From contig NZ_LZIL01000033.1 of the NCBI RefSeq assembly GCF_001667075.1, positions 1 to 64,000 of the forward strand: a stretch of 64,000 nucleotides of DNA, given 5' to 3'. The position numbers and the translations under genes are program-made. The stretch is from Mycobacterium sp. 852014-52450_SCH5900713 (GTDB lineage: Bacteria; Actinomycetota; Actinomycetes; Mycobacteriales; Mycobacteriaceae). Positions 29,812 to 42,007 of the stretch are shown here, one piece after another (positions within the stretch are counted from its first letter, which is position 1; each line of letters begins with the position of its first letter). Under the pieces are notes generated by a model. That model worked only from the letters and a program-made list of their open reading frames with translations, had not been told where the DNA came from and made no database searches.

Positions 29812-29828
29812 CCTACGGCGAACTGGAT

Positions 29829-31019
<1,191 letters not shown>

Positions 31020-31128
31020 TTCGTTGTCCTCCTGGACTGTTGGTGCTCGTTAAAGCAGTGTTGGTGTTTTCAGTTGTGCCGCGCCCAAGGCTTTGCAATG
31101 ACCCGGCAAGATTACTCCGAGGCGATAT

Positions 31129-33234
<2,106 letters not shown>

Positions 33235-33304
33235 AGAAGTCTTCCCACTCTTTCGATTGCTTGGTTGCTGTCTATTTAGCCTCCGGCATCATCGCCGGAA
33301 GCTG

Positions 33305-33775
33305 TCACCAGCGATAATGCGCGAACGCGCGGTTGGCCTCGGCCATCTTGTGGGTGTCCTCACGCCGCTTGACGGAGGCCCCCAGGCCGTTGCTGGCGTC
33401 CAGGATCTCGTTCGCCAGCCGCTCGACCATCGTCTTCTCCCGGCGTTGCCGCGAGAAGCTGACAAGCCAGCGCAGCGCGAGCGTGGTGGACCGGTCCGGA
33501 CGGACCTCGACCGGCACCTGGTAGGTCGCACCGCCGACGCGGCGGCTGCGCACCTCCAGCGCGGGCTTGACGTTGTCGAGAGCGCGCTTGAGCGTGATCA
33601 CAGGATCGGTGCCCGTCTTGTCCCGGGCGTTCTCGAGCGCACCATAAACAATGCGCTCGGCCAGCGATTTCTTCCCCTGCAGGAGAACTTTGTTCACCAG
33701 CTGGGTGACCAGCTGCGACCCGTAGACCGGATCGTTGACCAACGGACGCTTCGGCGCGGGCCCCTTGCGCGGCAT
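33305..33775 (-). CDS. rpsG: 30S ribosomal protein S7
   Basis: A 156-residue S7 starting [20 protein letters not shown], with the rRNA-binding [21 protein letters not shown] region. It organises the 30S head. Its ATG overlaps the rpsL stop as TGATG; the longer open frame upstream is a shadow of rpsL. Confidence 0.98.
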   Translation of the reverse strand: MPRKGPAPKRPLVNDPVYGSQLVTQLVNKVLLQGKKSLAERIVYGALENARDKTGTDPVITLKRALDNVKPALEVRSRRVGGATYQVPVEVRPDRSTTLALRWLVSFSRQRREKTMVERLANEILDASNGLGASVKRREDTHKMAEANRAFAHYRW

Positions 33776-34149
33776 CAGCTCTTCTCCTTCTTCGCGCCGT
33801 AACGGCTGCGGGCCTGCTTGCGGTTCTTGACCCCCTGGGTGTCGAGGGAACCGCGGATGATCTTGTACCGCACACCGGGCAGGTCCTTGACTCGGCCACC
33901 ACGCACCAGCACCATCGAGTGCTCCTGCAGGTTGTGGCCCTCGCCCGGGATGTAGGCGGTGACCTCGACCTGGCTCGTCAGCTTCACGCGCGCAACCTTC
34001 CGAAGCGCCGAGTTCGGCTTCTTCGGGGTGGTGGTGTACACGCGAGTGCATACGCCACGGCGCTGCGGGCTGCCCTTCAGGGCCGCGGTCTTGACCTTGG
34101 CGATCTTGTCGCGGCGACCCTTGCGGACCAGCTGCTGAATCGTTGGCAT
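33775..34149 (-). CDS. rpsL: 30S ribosomal protein S12
   Basis: A 124-residue S12 of standard length. Lys43 ([13 protein letters not shown]) and Lys88 ([12 protein letters not shown]) are the residues usually changed in streptomycin resistance; both are wild type here. First gene of the str operon rpsL-rpsG-fusA-tuf. Confidence 0.98.
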
Positions 34150-34355
34150 CTACCGGCTTTCTGTGTTCATGTTGTGCGTTTTTCGGCTGTTCTCAAGTCT
34201 TCGTACTGCAGTTTTGTCCGGCCGCACTACCCCGCGGCCGGGTGTGTCGCACGCGCCGCGCACCAGAGAAGATCCGATGCATCGTGGACATGCGAATTCG
34301 CCCGGCATTCACTTCCTTACGGTTAGGCGCCGTAAGCCGCCAGGCACGAGCCTCC

Positions 34356-34385
34356 ACAATACCCGCCGCCGGTCTTGCAGGTCAA
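34356..34385 (-). promoter_or_regulatory. rpsL (str operon) promoter
   Basis: TTGACC (34385-34380) and TATTGT (34361-34356) are separated by 18 bases on the minus strand. The start would be near 34349, giving a leader of about 200 bases (34150-34349). The -35 overlaps the stop codon of the upstream TetR gene. Confidence 0.65.
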
Positions 34386-35026
34386 AGCGGCGGTTGACCG
34401 TGCGCGACGCGCCGTTCCAGACCCGCCGCCAGCCGCAGCACCATGTCCGAGAACAGCGCGTCGGTGTCGATGTCGTCCATGACACCGGTCATTTCCAGAA
34501 GCACGAAGCCGTGCAGCGCGGACCAGAACTCCAGGGCCGCGTGGAACGCCTCGTCGCCGTCGAGACCGTAGGAGGACAGCACCGAGATCACCGGCGCGGC
34601 AGCGCCTCGGGTGGCCGCCGTGTACTCCGGATCGTCACCACCCAGCGGCATCCGGGTGAACGCCGAGTACCGGCCGGGGTGGTGATGGGCGTAGCTGCGG
34701 TAGGCGCCCGCCATGACCAGCACCGCGTCGTCACGGGCGCGGCCCTCGCCGACCCTGTTCAGCATCGTGATGATGTCGTCGATGACGCGGATCCGCACCG
34801 CGCGGCGCAGATCCTCCAGGCTGTCGACGTGGTTGTAGAGCGACGGTCCCTTGGTGCCCAGCTGCATCGCCAGCGCGTTGATGGTGAGGGCGTCCCAGCC
34901 CTCCCGGTCCAGGAAGGTGAGCGCGCCGTCGATGATGCCTTCGCGGCTCAGCTTTGCCGGGCGCGAGCCGGTTCTCCCCGCGCGCGGGCGCCCGCCCGCC
35001 GACGGCGTTTCCGGCTGAGCTGCCAT
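34382..35026 (-). CDS. TetR-family regulator (Rv0681-like)
   Basis: A 214-residue TetR repressor with a basic, flexible N-terminus of about 25 residues, a helix-turn-helix around TINALAMQLGTKGPSLYNHV, and a C-terminal domain containing AALEFWSALHGFVLLEM, the WHG-type ligand domain. It diverges from the DUF3060 gene at 35165 over an inverted repeat and is followed directly by the rpsL promoter. Ligand unknown. Confidence 0.9.
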   Translation of the reverse strand: MAAQPETPSAGGRPRAGRTGSRPAKLSREGIIDGALTFLDREGWDALTINALAMQLGTKGPSLYNHVDSLEDLRRAVRIRVIDDIITMLNRVGEGRARDDAVLVMAGAYRSYAHHHPGRYSAFTRMPLGGDDPEYTAATRGAAAPVISVLSSYGLDGDEAFHAALEFWSALHGFVLLEMTGVMDDIDTDALFSDMVLRLAAGLERRVAHGQPPL

Positions 35027-35059
35027 GGCGGGGCCCTTCGCTTGCGATGATCGTGGTGC

Positions 35060-35080
35060 TTAACTAATGACTCTAGTTGA
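35060..35080. promoter_or_regulatory. Candidate TetR operator
   Basis: TTAACTA (35060-35066) and TAGTTGA (35074-35080) form an inverted repeat with one mismatch around seven bases, in AT-rich DNA between the TetR gene and the first DUF3060 gene. On the minus strand it contains TAGAGT, a possible -10 for the TetR gene. Confidence 0.5.
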
Positions 35081-35164
35081 CGCCAACCGCGAAACCGTTT
35101 CAGCCATGGCCGGATGGACGTAATCTCATCGAGCAGATCCACCCGTCACAAAAGGGGGCCCGCA

Positions 35165-35533
35165 GTGAACTGGACAACCGCCGCCGGGTCGCTGGCAACC
35201 TGCGTCGTCACCGTCGTCGCAGCACCCGCTCCCCCGGCTCACGCGAAGAACGGCGACACCCACGTCGTCGGGCAGGGCATCCAGCAGACGCTGGACTGCA
35301 ACGACGCCACGCTGTTCGTCAACGGCTCCTTCAACAACGTCACCGCGCTGGGCAATTGCTACGCGGTCACGGTGATGGGCTCGTCCAACACCGTCGTCGC
35401 CGACTCGGTCTCGCACGACATCACTGTCTACGGCTACGACCAGACGGTGTTCTACCACAACGGCACGCCGTTCATCTGGGACCGCGGCCGCGAGCTGGGC
35501 ATGACCAATCGGCTCCAGCAGGTGCCCGGCTGA
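35165..35533 (+). CDS. Secreted DUF3060 protein (Rv0680c-like)
   Basis: A 122-residue protein with an N-terminal signal sequence ending near APPAHA. The mature part is a DUF3060 domain: short parallel-beta-like repeats such as VNGSFNNVTALGNCYAVTVMGSSN, with two cysteines. The GTG at 35165 follows AGGGGG; a longer frame from 35114 lacks a signal at its start. M. tuberculosis Rv0680c is 124 residues. Function unknown; it lies 63 bases before a second DUF3060 gene. Confidence 0.82.
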   Translation: MNWTTAAGSLATCVVTVVAAPAPPAHAKNGDTHVVGQGIQQTLDCNDATLFVNGSFNNVTALGNCYAVTVMGSSNTVVADSVSHDITVYGYDQTVFYHNGTPFIWDRGRELGMTNRLQQVPG

Positions 35534-35596
35534 ACCAGACACCACATCGCCACTCAAACCGTAGCTGCCATCCAAATCGAGGGGAATCGAGAAACA

Positions 35597-36082
35597 ATGT
35601 CCGCCCACATCTTTGCCCGCCCCTCGGGGCTGACCGCGCTCGCCGTGGTGCCGGCCGTCGCGTCCGTGTTGCTGGCCGGCTGCAGTTCGACCGCCAACCC
35701 GCCCGCCGGTTCCACGACCACAACGAAGAGCAGCACGACGACGACGAGCGCCGGGGCGGCCCCCACCACGGGGTCGAGCGGCGCGAGCACCACCGCGTCG
35801 GTGGAGATCGGCAACACGCTCAACTACGGGTCGATGGGCACCACCGCGACGCTTGACTGCGCCAGCGGCAAGTCGCTGAATGTGGGCGGTTCCAACAACA
35901 CCCTGACCGTCACCGGCAGCTGCGTGACGGTGACCGTCGGCGGCACGGACAACAAGATCACTCTGGACAAGGTCGACACCCGCATCAGCGTGGTCGGGTT
36001 GAACAACACCATCACCTATAAAGACGGTGAGCCCAAGGTCGACAACCTGGGTTCGGGCAACACCATCACCAAGGGCGGCTAG
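35597..36082 (+). CDS. DUF3060 lipoprotein (Rv0679c-like)
   Basis: A 161-residue protein with signal peptide and lipobox LLAGC (C29), a Ser/Thr-rich linker (about 38-67) and a C-terminal DUF3060 domain with Asn/Gly-rich strands (GGSNNTLTVTGSC, GLNNTITY) that should form a small beta-solenoid. Probably membrane-anchored in the envelope. Paralogous to the preceding gene. Function unknown. Confidence 0.85.
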   Translation: MSAHIFARPSGLTALAVVPAVASVLLAGCSSTANPPAGSTTTTKSSTTTTSAGAAPTTGSSGASTTASVEIGNTLNYGSMGTTATLDCASGKSLNVGGSNNTLTVTGSCVTVTVGGTDNKITLDKVDTRISVVGLNNTITYKDGEPKVDNLGSGNTITKGG

Positions 36083-36195
36083 CCGGCAATCGTGCGCAGG
36101 TAGCCTGCGAACGCGGGTTTTACCGTTGCGCCACAACGACTTTCATACCCCGATGCGTTGCGGTCGGGGCGCATGCCGCCGCTACTGCTGGGGCC

Positions 36196-36222
36196 GCGCG
36201 GTGTTTGACCCACACACCGCGC
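36196..36222. terminator. Terminator-like hairpin
   Basis: Perfect 9-base arms GCGCGGTGT and ACACCGCGC with a 9-base loop, between the DUF3060 lipoprotein gene and the DUF732 gene. No T-tract. Confidence 0.45.
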
Positions 36223-36283
36223 CGCCGAGGTGCCACGGGCAGATCCGGGGCATATGATTCTGCCAGCAGAACGGAAGCCAGCC

Positions 36284-37024
36284 ATGTTCACCAGTACCAG
36301 CAATCACGCCCGCGCACTGGTTGCGGCCGTCGTGGTACTGACCGGCGTCGTGATGCTGCCCCACGGCGCGGCGGCGGCCGATCCCAACCCCGACGACCAG
36401 TTTTTGGCGCTGCTCGACCAGAAGCAGATCCCCGCCCTCGAGAACGTGCCGAGCCTCATCGCCACCGCCCACAGAATTTGTCGCCAACTCGATGGCGGAA
36501 TGCCGGCGGACGGCGTCGTTGCCGACATGCGGGAACGGGCGTTCAATGCCAACGGGGCCGGCGGCCAATACCCTCCCGACCGCGTCGCGCGCACCATTGC
36601 CCGCTTCATCTCCGCCTCAGTCGAGGCCTACTGTCCGAACAACCAACCGAAGATTGCTTCCCTTCAGGCCATGGCGAATCCGGTGCCCGGCTCGAACGAA
36701 TCGATGCCGCGGAGCCCCTCGTACATCGCAGCCAGCTGGTGGAGCGACCTTCGAGACCCGCAATCGGCAATGCGCATGGTCCCCTTGGGGGAAACCGGCC
36801 AGCCCGACCCACCGCAACTTCCCCCACCGCCGCCGCCGACGGCCCAGATCCTGACGCCACCCGCGCCGGTCGCGACGCCGTCTCCACGGCAACAACCGCC
36901 ACCCCCGGCGCAGGAACCGCAACCGCAGGCGCCTGCTGCTCCCGCGCCCGGCGGTAGCGGCGCTGGTCCGGAGTCGCCGCCCACGCCGCCCACACCGCCC
37001 GGCAGGGTGCGGCTCGCGCCGTAA
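36284..37024 (+). CDS. Secreted DUF732 protein with proline-rich tail
   Basis: A 246-residue protein: signal peptide (1-31, ending GAAAA), a DUF732 domain (about 34-120) with the usual two cysteines (AHRICRQL and EAYCPNN), then a tail from about 170 rich in Pro, Gln and Ala. The ATG at 36284 has GGAAG 8 bases upstream and starts the signal peptide; an in-frame start at 36230 would precede it by 18 residues. Function unknown. In M. tuberculosis this place holds the mmpS5-mmpL5 locus instead. Confidence 0.82.
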   Translation: MFTSTSNHARALVAAVVVLTGVVMLPHGAAAADPNPDDQFLALLDQKQIPALENVPSLIATAHRICRQLDGGMPADGVVADMRERAFNANGAGGQYPPDRVARTIARFISASVEAYCPNNQPKIASLQAMANPVPGSNESMPRSPSYIAASWWSDLRDPQSAMRMVPLGETGQPDPPQLPPPPPPTAQILTPPAPVATPSPRQQPPPPAQEPQPQAPAAPAPGGSGAGPESPPTPPTPPGRVRLAP

Positions 37025-37044
37025 GGGACCGAACGATGCGCCGG

Positions 37045-37812
37045 CTAGCCGGCGGATGCCCCGTGCCGGCCCGCGCCCGCGGCGAACCGTCCGGCCCCCT
37101 CGTTCGCCTCGGCGGCGACGCGGGAGATGCTGGCGAATTCGAAGTCGATCGCCTCGGGTTCCGTTGTCCCCCATTGGTGTAGCGCCGAAAGCCGGTCGGA
37201 CCGCAGGCACTGCTGCGGTAGCGCGGCCAGTTGCGCCGCCAGTTCCTCCGCCGCCTGCCGCGCCTGGCCGTTGGGCACGACGCGGTTGGCCAAGCCCATC
37301 GCCAGGGCTTCGTCGGCCTTGACGCCGCGGCCGGTGAGAATCATGTCCATCGCGCGGCTGTGCCCGATCAGCCGCGGCAGCCGCACGGTGCCGCCGTCGA
37401 TCAACGGTACCCCCCACCGGCGGCAGAACACCCCGAACACGGCGTCCTCCTCGGCCACCCGCAGGTCGCACCAGACGGCCAACTCCAGGCCCCCTGCGAC
37501 GGCGTAGCCGCTGACCGCGGCGATCACGGGTTTGGACAACACCATCCGCGTGGGACCCATCGGGCCCGGGCCCGTCCGGTGCACGGCGTTCGCGTCCGGT
37601 GTGCCGAAGGCCTTCAAATCAGCCCCGGCACAAAATGTTCCACCGTCTCCCCACAAGACGGCGACCGACGCCGTGTCGTCGCGGTCGAATTCGTCGAACG
37701 CCGCGTACAGGGCCGCGGCGGTGGGGCCGTTGACCGCGTTGCGCGCCGCCGGGCGGTTCAGGATCACCGTCGTCACCGGGCCGTTGCGTTCGATACGCAC
37801 CGGATCGTTCAT
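37045..37812 (-). CDS. echA5: Enoyl-CoA hydratase/isomerase family protein EchA5
   Basis: A 255-residue crotonase-fold protein. The oxyanion-hole segments are GTFCAGADLKAF and AAVSGYAVAGGLELAVWCD. The second catalytic glutamate region reads AVFGVFCRRWGVPLIDGGTVRLP, with only partly standard residues, so hydratase activity is not certain. The ATG overlaps the PaaX-like gene stop as ATGA. Last gene of fadE8-echA4-paaX-echA5, a lipid-degradation set. Confidence 0.9.
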   Translation of the reverse strand: MNDPVRIERNGPVTTVILNRPAARNAVNGPTAAALYAAFDEFDRDDTASVAVLWGDGGTFCAGADLKAFGTPDANAVHRTGPGPMGPTRMVLSKPVIAAVSGYAVAGGLELAVWCDLRVAEEDAVFGVFCRRWGVPLIDGGTVRLPRLIGHSRAMDMILTGRGVKADEALAMGLANRVVPNGQARQAAEELAAQLAALPQQCLRSDRLSALHQWGTTEPEAIDFEFASISRVAAEANEGAGRFAAGAGRHGASAG

Positions 37813-38528
37813 TTTGCCTCCGCAAATAGTGGTTCGCGCCGCTCGAGCAACTCGGTGGCGAAGTCGTGGTAAGCCGCGCGCAGCCGGGCGCCGGGCCAGT
37901 CGTCCGGCAGTAGTTCGTCGGGTAACACCGGGTCGGTGAGCAGGTGTCGCACCGTCGCCGCCGCGACCACGAATCGGCCGGGAATGTCTGGTGCGGTGGC
38001 CATCTCGTCGAGCATGCGGCTGCCGGCCCGGGCCCAGGCCGGCAGGTCCCACAGCTGGGCGGCGAGCTGCGCGGGATCGTCGTCGCGTGCCCGCAGGACG
38101 CGCACGCGAGCGTCGATCTCGGGGTCGAGGTCGAGCTCGAGGTTGTCGGGTCGCATCCAGACGCCTTCGCGCAGTTCGCCGAAGCGCTTACCGTGCAGGG
38201 CGGTTCGAAGCGCCGCCCGGGTGCGTGCGTCGCCGCCCACGCTGGTCACGATCAGCGTGATCCACTCCCCGCGCCACGGCCTGACTCGCGGGTTGATGGC
38301 GTCGTCCTGCCGCCGCTGGCGGGCCAGCAGGCGATCCGAGAGCCGGTAGCCGTCGGCGGAGCGGATCAGGTCGCCCGCGCCTACCATCCGGGTCAGCGCC
38401 ACCCGCAGGGTGGTCTCTTTGATGCCGAAATCGGCAGTGAGCCTGACCAATTCACTCGCGCTGGCGCAAGCCGGGTGGGCCCCCAGCAGCACGCTGAGCA
38501 CCACCGACCGGGCCGTCATGGTGGGCAT
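37809..38528 (-). CDS. PaaX-like transcriptional regulator
   Basis: A 239-residue protein of the PaaX family (Rv0674-like): an N-terminal winged helix (ARSVVLSVLLGAH...GIKETTLRVALTRMVGAGDL), a central cradle domain from about 85, and a PaaX_C domain. The family responds to aryl- or acyl-CoA. Its position between two echA genes suggests it senses a CoA thioester from this pathway. It starts 2 bases after echA4. An ATG three codons downstream is also possible. Confidence 0.9.
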   Translation of the reverse strand: MPTMTARSVVLSVLLGAHPACASASELVRLTADFGIKETTLRVALTRMVGAGDLIRSADGYRLSDRLLARQRRQDDAINPRVRPWRGEWITLIVTSVGGDARTRAALRTALHGKRFGELREGVWMRPDNLELDLDPEIDARVRVLRARDDDPAQLAAQLWDLPAWARAGSRMLDEMATAPDIPGRFVVAAATVRHLLTDPVLPDELLPDDWPGARLRAAYHDFATELLERREPLFAEAK

Positions 38529-38530
38529 GG

Positions 38531-39469
38531 CTACACCTGAGACGCGCGGCGGCCGTAGTCACCGAAAGGTTCGTCGCGATGCCGCACCGCGTCCCGGAAG
38601 CCGTGCTCCACGGCGTCGGCCACGAAGGCGTGGCCCTCGGGCGTATGCCGGGCAACGCCGTCGAACACGGTGCTGACCATCCTGCTGGTGCCCACACCTT
38701 GTTGCAGCAAAGCCGAATTCAGCGCGAGCTTGACCATCATCAGCTGATTGACGGGCACCGCGGCGATCCGCTGGACGAGCCGTTCGGTGCGCTCGTCGAG
38801 GTCCGCCGGGTCCGGCGCCTCGACCGCCAGGCCCCATTCGGCGGCTTGCGCGCCGGTTATGCAATCACCGGTGAACAGCAGGCGCTTGGCGCGCTGGTCG
38901 CCGAGCCGGTGCGCCCACAGCCCGGCCGCCGGGACGCCCCACACCCGCGTGGGCGGATAGCCGATCTTGGCGTCGGCGGCGGCGATCACCTGGTCGGCAT
39001 GCAACGCGATGTCGGTGCCCCCGGCCACGCAGTAACCGTGGATCTTGACGACCGTCGGCTTGTCGGCGTGCATCAGGCTGGAGAAACCACGCACGAACCG
39101 GCTCATCATCTGGTAGTCGATCATCGGGTCCCAGGGCTGGTCGGGTAAGTGGTTGACCGCCTGGGTTTTTCCGCTCAGCACGGTGCCCGCATAGGCCCCG
39201 GTCCCGCCGGCCGATCCGGTGCGGTCGGCGTAGGCGCTCAGGTCGAAACCCGCGCAGAACCCCTCGCCGCGGCCGGACACCAGGATGACGTGCACATTGG
39301 GGTCGAGGTCGGCGCGCTCGACCAGCGCCGAGAGCTCCAGCGGGGTGTCCGCGACGATCGCGTTGCCCTTCTCCGGCCGGTTGAAGGTGATCCGGGCAAC
39401 CCGGTCGGTGACCTCGTAGGTCATGGTCTTCAGGTTGTCGAAGTCGACCGGCCTGATCGCGTGAGTCAT
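38531..39469 (-). CDS. echA4: Enoyl-CoA hydratase family protein EchA4
   Basis: A 312-residue crotonase-fold protein, same length as M. tuberculosis EchA4. The oxyanion segments are GEGFCAGFDLSAY and IHGYCVAGGTDIALHAD. The usual catalytic glutamates are not obvious around IGYPPTRVWGVPAAG, so the exact reaction is open. A 273-codon upstream extension is a shadow in fadE8; the ATG at 39469 lies 8 bases after the fadE8 stop. Confidence 0.92.
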   Translation of the reverse strand: MTHAIRPVDFDNLKTMTYEVTDRVARITFNRPEKGNAIVADTPLELSALVERADLDPNVHVILVSGRGEGFCAGFDLSAYADRTGSAGGTGAYAGTVLSGKTQAVNHLPDQPWDPMIDYQMMSRFVRGFSSLMHADKPTVVKIHGYCVAGGTDIALHADQVIAAADAKIGYPPTRVWGVPAAGLWAHRLGDQRAKRLLFTGDCITGAQAAEWGLAVEAPDPADLDERTERLVQRIAAVPVNQLMMVKLALNSALLQQGVGTSRMVSTVFDGVARHTPEGHAFVADAVEHGFRDAVRHRDEPFGDYGRRASQV

Positions 39470-39477
39470 ATTGGAGC

Positions 39478-41106
39478 TCAGCCCTTGACCAGGGCACGCT
39501 CGAGGATCGGGGCCAGATCCAGGCCGGCGGGCATGGTGCCGTACGCCCCACCCCACTGGCGGTCGAGCCGGGTCGTCAGGAAGGCCTCGGCGACGGCGGG
39601 GTGGCCGTGGCGCACCAGCAGCGAGCCCTGCAGCGCCAGACAGATGTCCTCGGCCACCTTGCGGGCCCGGTGCGCGATACTGTCCAGGTCGGTCAGGTCC
39701 TGCCGCAGGCGCTCGACGTGACCGCCCAGTCGCGGGTCCGCGCCGGCGCTTTCGGCCAGTTCGGTGAACAGCACATCGACGCATTCGGGCCGAGTTGCCA
39801 TGGCGCGCAACGTGTCCAGCGCGCTGACGTTGCCCGACCCCTCCCAGATTCCCATCAGCGGCGCCTCGCGGTACAGCCGCGGCATGCCCGAGTCCTCGAC
39901 GTAGCCGTTGCCGCCCAGGCATTCCAGCGCTTCGGCGGCGTGCGGGGTGGCTCGCTTGCACACCCAGTACTTGCTGGCCGCCAGGCCGATGCGGCGCAGC
40001 AGCGCCTCCTGGTCGTCGCCGCGCAACGCCTTGTCGGTGGCGCCGGCCATCCGCATCGCGACGATGGTCGCGGCCTCGGCCTCCACGGCGAGGTCGGCCA
40101 GGACGTTGCGCATCAGCGGCTGGTCGATCAGGTAGGCGCCGAACGCCTTTCGGTGCTGCGCGTGGTGGATCGCGCGGGTCAATCCGGTGCGCATGCTGGT
40201 GGCGCTGCCCAGGGTGCAGTCCAGCCGGGTCAGGTTGACCATCTCGATGATGGTGGGGACGCCGCGGCCCTCCTCGCCCACCAACCACGCGGTGGCGCCA
40301 TCGTATTCGACCTCACTGGATGCGTTCGCGTGGTTGCCGAGCTTGTCCTTGAGCCGCTGCAGGAACATTCGGTTGCGGCTGCCATCGGGCAGCACCCGCG
40401 GCAGCAGGAAGCACGACAGCCCGCCCGGGGCCTGCGCGAGGACGAGGAAGATGTCGCACATCGGCGCCGAGGTGAACCACTTGTGGCCGGTCAGGCTGTA
40501 GCTGCCGTCGCCGTTCGGGGTCGCCTGCGTGGTGCCGGCGCGCACGTCGGATCCGCCCTGCTTCTCGGTCATCGACATGCCGGCGGTGATGCCGCGCTTG
40601 GTGGTGGCCAGCTTGAGTTCGGGGTCGTATTCGCGGCTGGTCAGCAGGGGCTCGTAGACCGCCGCGAGCTCTGGGTTGTAGCGCAGCGCGGGAACGACGG
40701 CGTAGGTCATCGAGATCGGGCAGGTGTGGCCGGGCTCGACGTTCCAGACCGACATCTTCGCCGCGCGCACCACGTGCGCGCCCGGGCGGTCGTCGGCCCA
40801 CGGTGCGGCGTGGATGCCGGTGGCGATCGCCGTGCGCATCAGCTCGTGGTAGGCCGGGTCGTACTCGACCTCGTCGATCCGGTGGCCGTACTTGTCGTGG
40901 GTGTGCAGGATGGGCCGGTTGCGGTCGGCGAGCTCGCCCCATCGCTGCGCTTCGCGGCCACCCGCGATCGCGCCCACCTCGTTCACCTCTTCTGAGCCCC
41001 ATCCCCCGCCCTCGCGGATCAGAGCCTCGATGAGCACCGTGGACGTCGCGGGGTTGTAGTTCTCCAGCGGAGGGACCTGGTTGGTGACGACATGCGTATC
41101 CGACAT
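39478..41106 (-). CDS. fadE8: Acyl-CoA dehydrogenase FadE8 (AidB-like)
   Basis: A 542-residue acyl-CoA dehydrogenase of the AidB subgroup, same length as M. tuberculosis FadE8. Visible are GMSMTEKQGGSDVRAGTT, the LTGHKWFTSAPMCDIFLVLAQ strand region and the C-terminal ECLGGNGYVEDSGMPRLYREAPLM that contacts FAD. The ATG at 41106 (MSDTHVVTN) is the family start and lies about where transcription from the upstream promoter should begin, so the mRNA may be leaderless. Confidence 0.95.
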   Translation of the reverse strand: MSDTHVVTNQVPPLENYNPATSTVLIEALIREGGGWGSEEVNEVGAIAGGREAQRWGELADRNRPILHTHDKYGHRIDEVEYDPAYHELMRTAIATGIHAAPWADDRPGAHVVRAAKMSVWNVEPGHTCPISMTYAVVPALRYNPELAAVYEPLLTSREYDPELKLATTKRGITAGMSMTEKQGGSDVRAGTTQATPNGDGSYSLTGHKWFTSAPMCDIFLVLAQAPGGLSCFLLPRVLPDGSRNRMFLQRLKDKLGNHANASSEVEYDGATAWLVGEEGRGVPTIIEMVNLTRLDCTLGSATSMRTGLTRAIHHAQHRKAFGAYLIDQPLMRNVLADLAVEAEAATIVAMRMAGATDKALRGDDQEALLRRIGLAASKYWVCKRATPHAAEALECLGGNGYVEDSGMPRLYREAPLMGIWEGSGNVSALDTLRAMATRPECVDVLFTELAESAGADPRLGGHVERLRQDLTDLDSIAHRARKVAEDICLALQGSLLVRHGHPAVAEAFLTTRLDRQWGGAYGTMPAGLDLAPILERALVKG

Positions 41107-41113
41107 GCCACTC

Positions 41114-41141
41114 ATGTTACATTTTTCCGACAGCCGCACAA
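41114..41141 (-). promoter_or_regulatory. fadE8 promoter
   Basis: TTGTGC (41141-41136) and TAACAT (41119-41114), 16 bases apart on the minus strand. Initiation would fall at about 41107, at or next to the fadE8 start codon. Confidence 0.5.
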
Positions 41142-41157
41142 GAGGTGTAATAGGGCG

Positions 41158-41997
41158 TCATCGTGGGTGCGCGGCGAAGAATTCCCAAAGCGTCCGCGCG
41201 GCGAACGGGGGCCACTCGTGGCCGCCCGCCTCGATCGTGATCAGCGTGACGCCGCGGCTGCCCGCACATCCCGCCGTCGACGTGGTGAGGGGGCCATTCA
41301 TCGTGGTGGCCGGGGCGGCGCACTGATCGACGTTGCGCCAGAACGCATTCACGTCGGGTACCGAGGGCCCGTTGATGACGCTGAAACCCTGCCCGCCGCC
41401 ATAGGTCACCAGCCGGTCCGCCGTGCCGTGGATGTGCATGATCGACATCGGACGTGGGTTGGGGCAGCGGTTCAGCTGCGTGCCGGCCACCGGACCGATC
41501 GCCGCGAAGATATCGGTGGTGCACGCCAGCGTGTAGGCCATGATGCCGCCGTTACTCATGCCGCTGACATAGATGCGGGCGGGGTCGGTGCCGAGGTGCT
41601 TGGCGACGTCGGCGACGGCCGCGCTGACGAAGGCGACGTCGTCGACGCCCTCCCGGCCCGGCCGGCCGCAGCAGCCCTCCCCGTCGACATTCCAGGCCCG
41701 GTCGAGTCCATCCGGGTAGGCGACGACGAACTTGGCCGAATCGGCCAATTCGTCCCAGCCGTAATCCCTTTCGACTTGCCTCGCGCTCCCGGAATAGCCG
41801 TGCAGCACCACGACGAGCGGCGCCGAAGCCGGTGCTCCCGGGGGCTCGTAGAGCCGATAGCTGCGATCGTGTCCGCCCACATTGATGTGGTGCAAGCTGG
41901 TGCCCTTGACGAAGCCCGAGGGCGGCTCAGGTTTCAGCGGCGAACAACCCACAGCCAGAAGGACTACCCCCAGAAGCGCCGCGAGCCGACCGAGCAC
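41158..41997 (-). CDS. lpqP: Lipoprotein esterase LpqP (PHB-depolymerase/feruloyl-esterase type)
   Basis: A 279-residue alpha/beta hydrolase lipoprotein. The signal peptide ends in a lipobox with C18 (LLAVGC). LVVVLHGYSG is the oxyanion strand-turn, VAYPDG is typical of the family, and the nucleophile S148 lies in GMSNGG; an aspartate in HGTADRLV and a histidine in AGGHEWP complete a plausible triad. The GTG at 41997, 10 bases after the nfo stop, gives the right length; 55 upstream codons in this frame are a shadow of nfo. The substrate is unknown. Confidence 0.9.
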   Translation of the reverse strand: MLGRLAALLGVVLLAVGCSPLKPEPPSGFVKGTSLHHINVGGHDRSYRLYEPPGAPASAPLVVVLHGYSGSARQVERDYGWDELADSAKFVVAYPDGLDRAWNVDGEGCCGRPGREGVDDVAFVSAAVADVAKHLGTDPARIYVSGMSNGGIMAYTLACTTDIFAAIGPVAGTQLNRCPNPRPMSIMHIHGTADRLVTYGGGQGFSVINGPSVPDVNAFWRNVDQCAAPATTMNGPLTTSTAGCAGSRGVTLITIEAGGHEWPPFAARTLWEFFAAHPR

Positions 41998-42007
41998 GGG
42001 CCGTAAC

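Noticed and set aside
37039..37054. CGCCGGCTAGCCGGCG palindrome at the echA5 end
   Set aside because: It has no loop and overlaps the stop codon; in DNA this GC-rich it may be chance, and it was not called a terminator.
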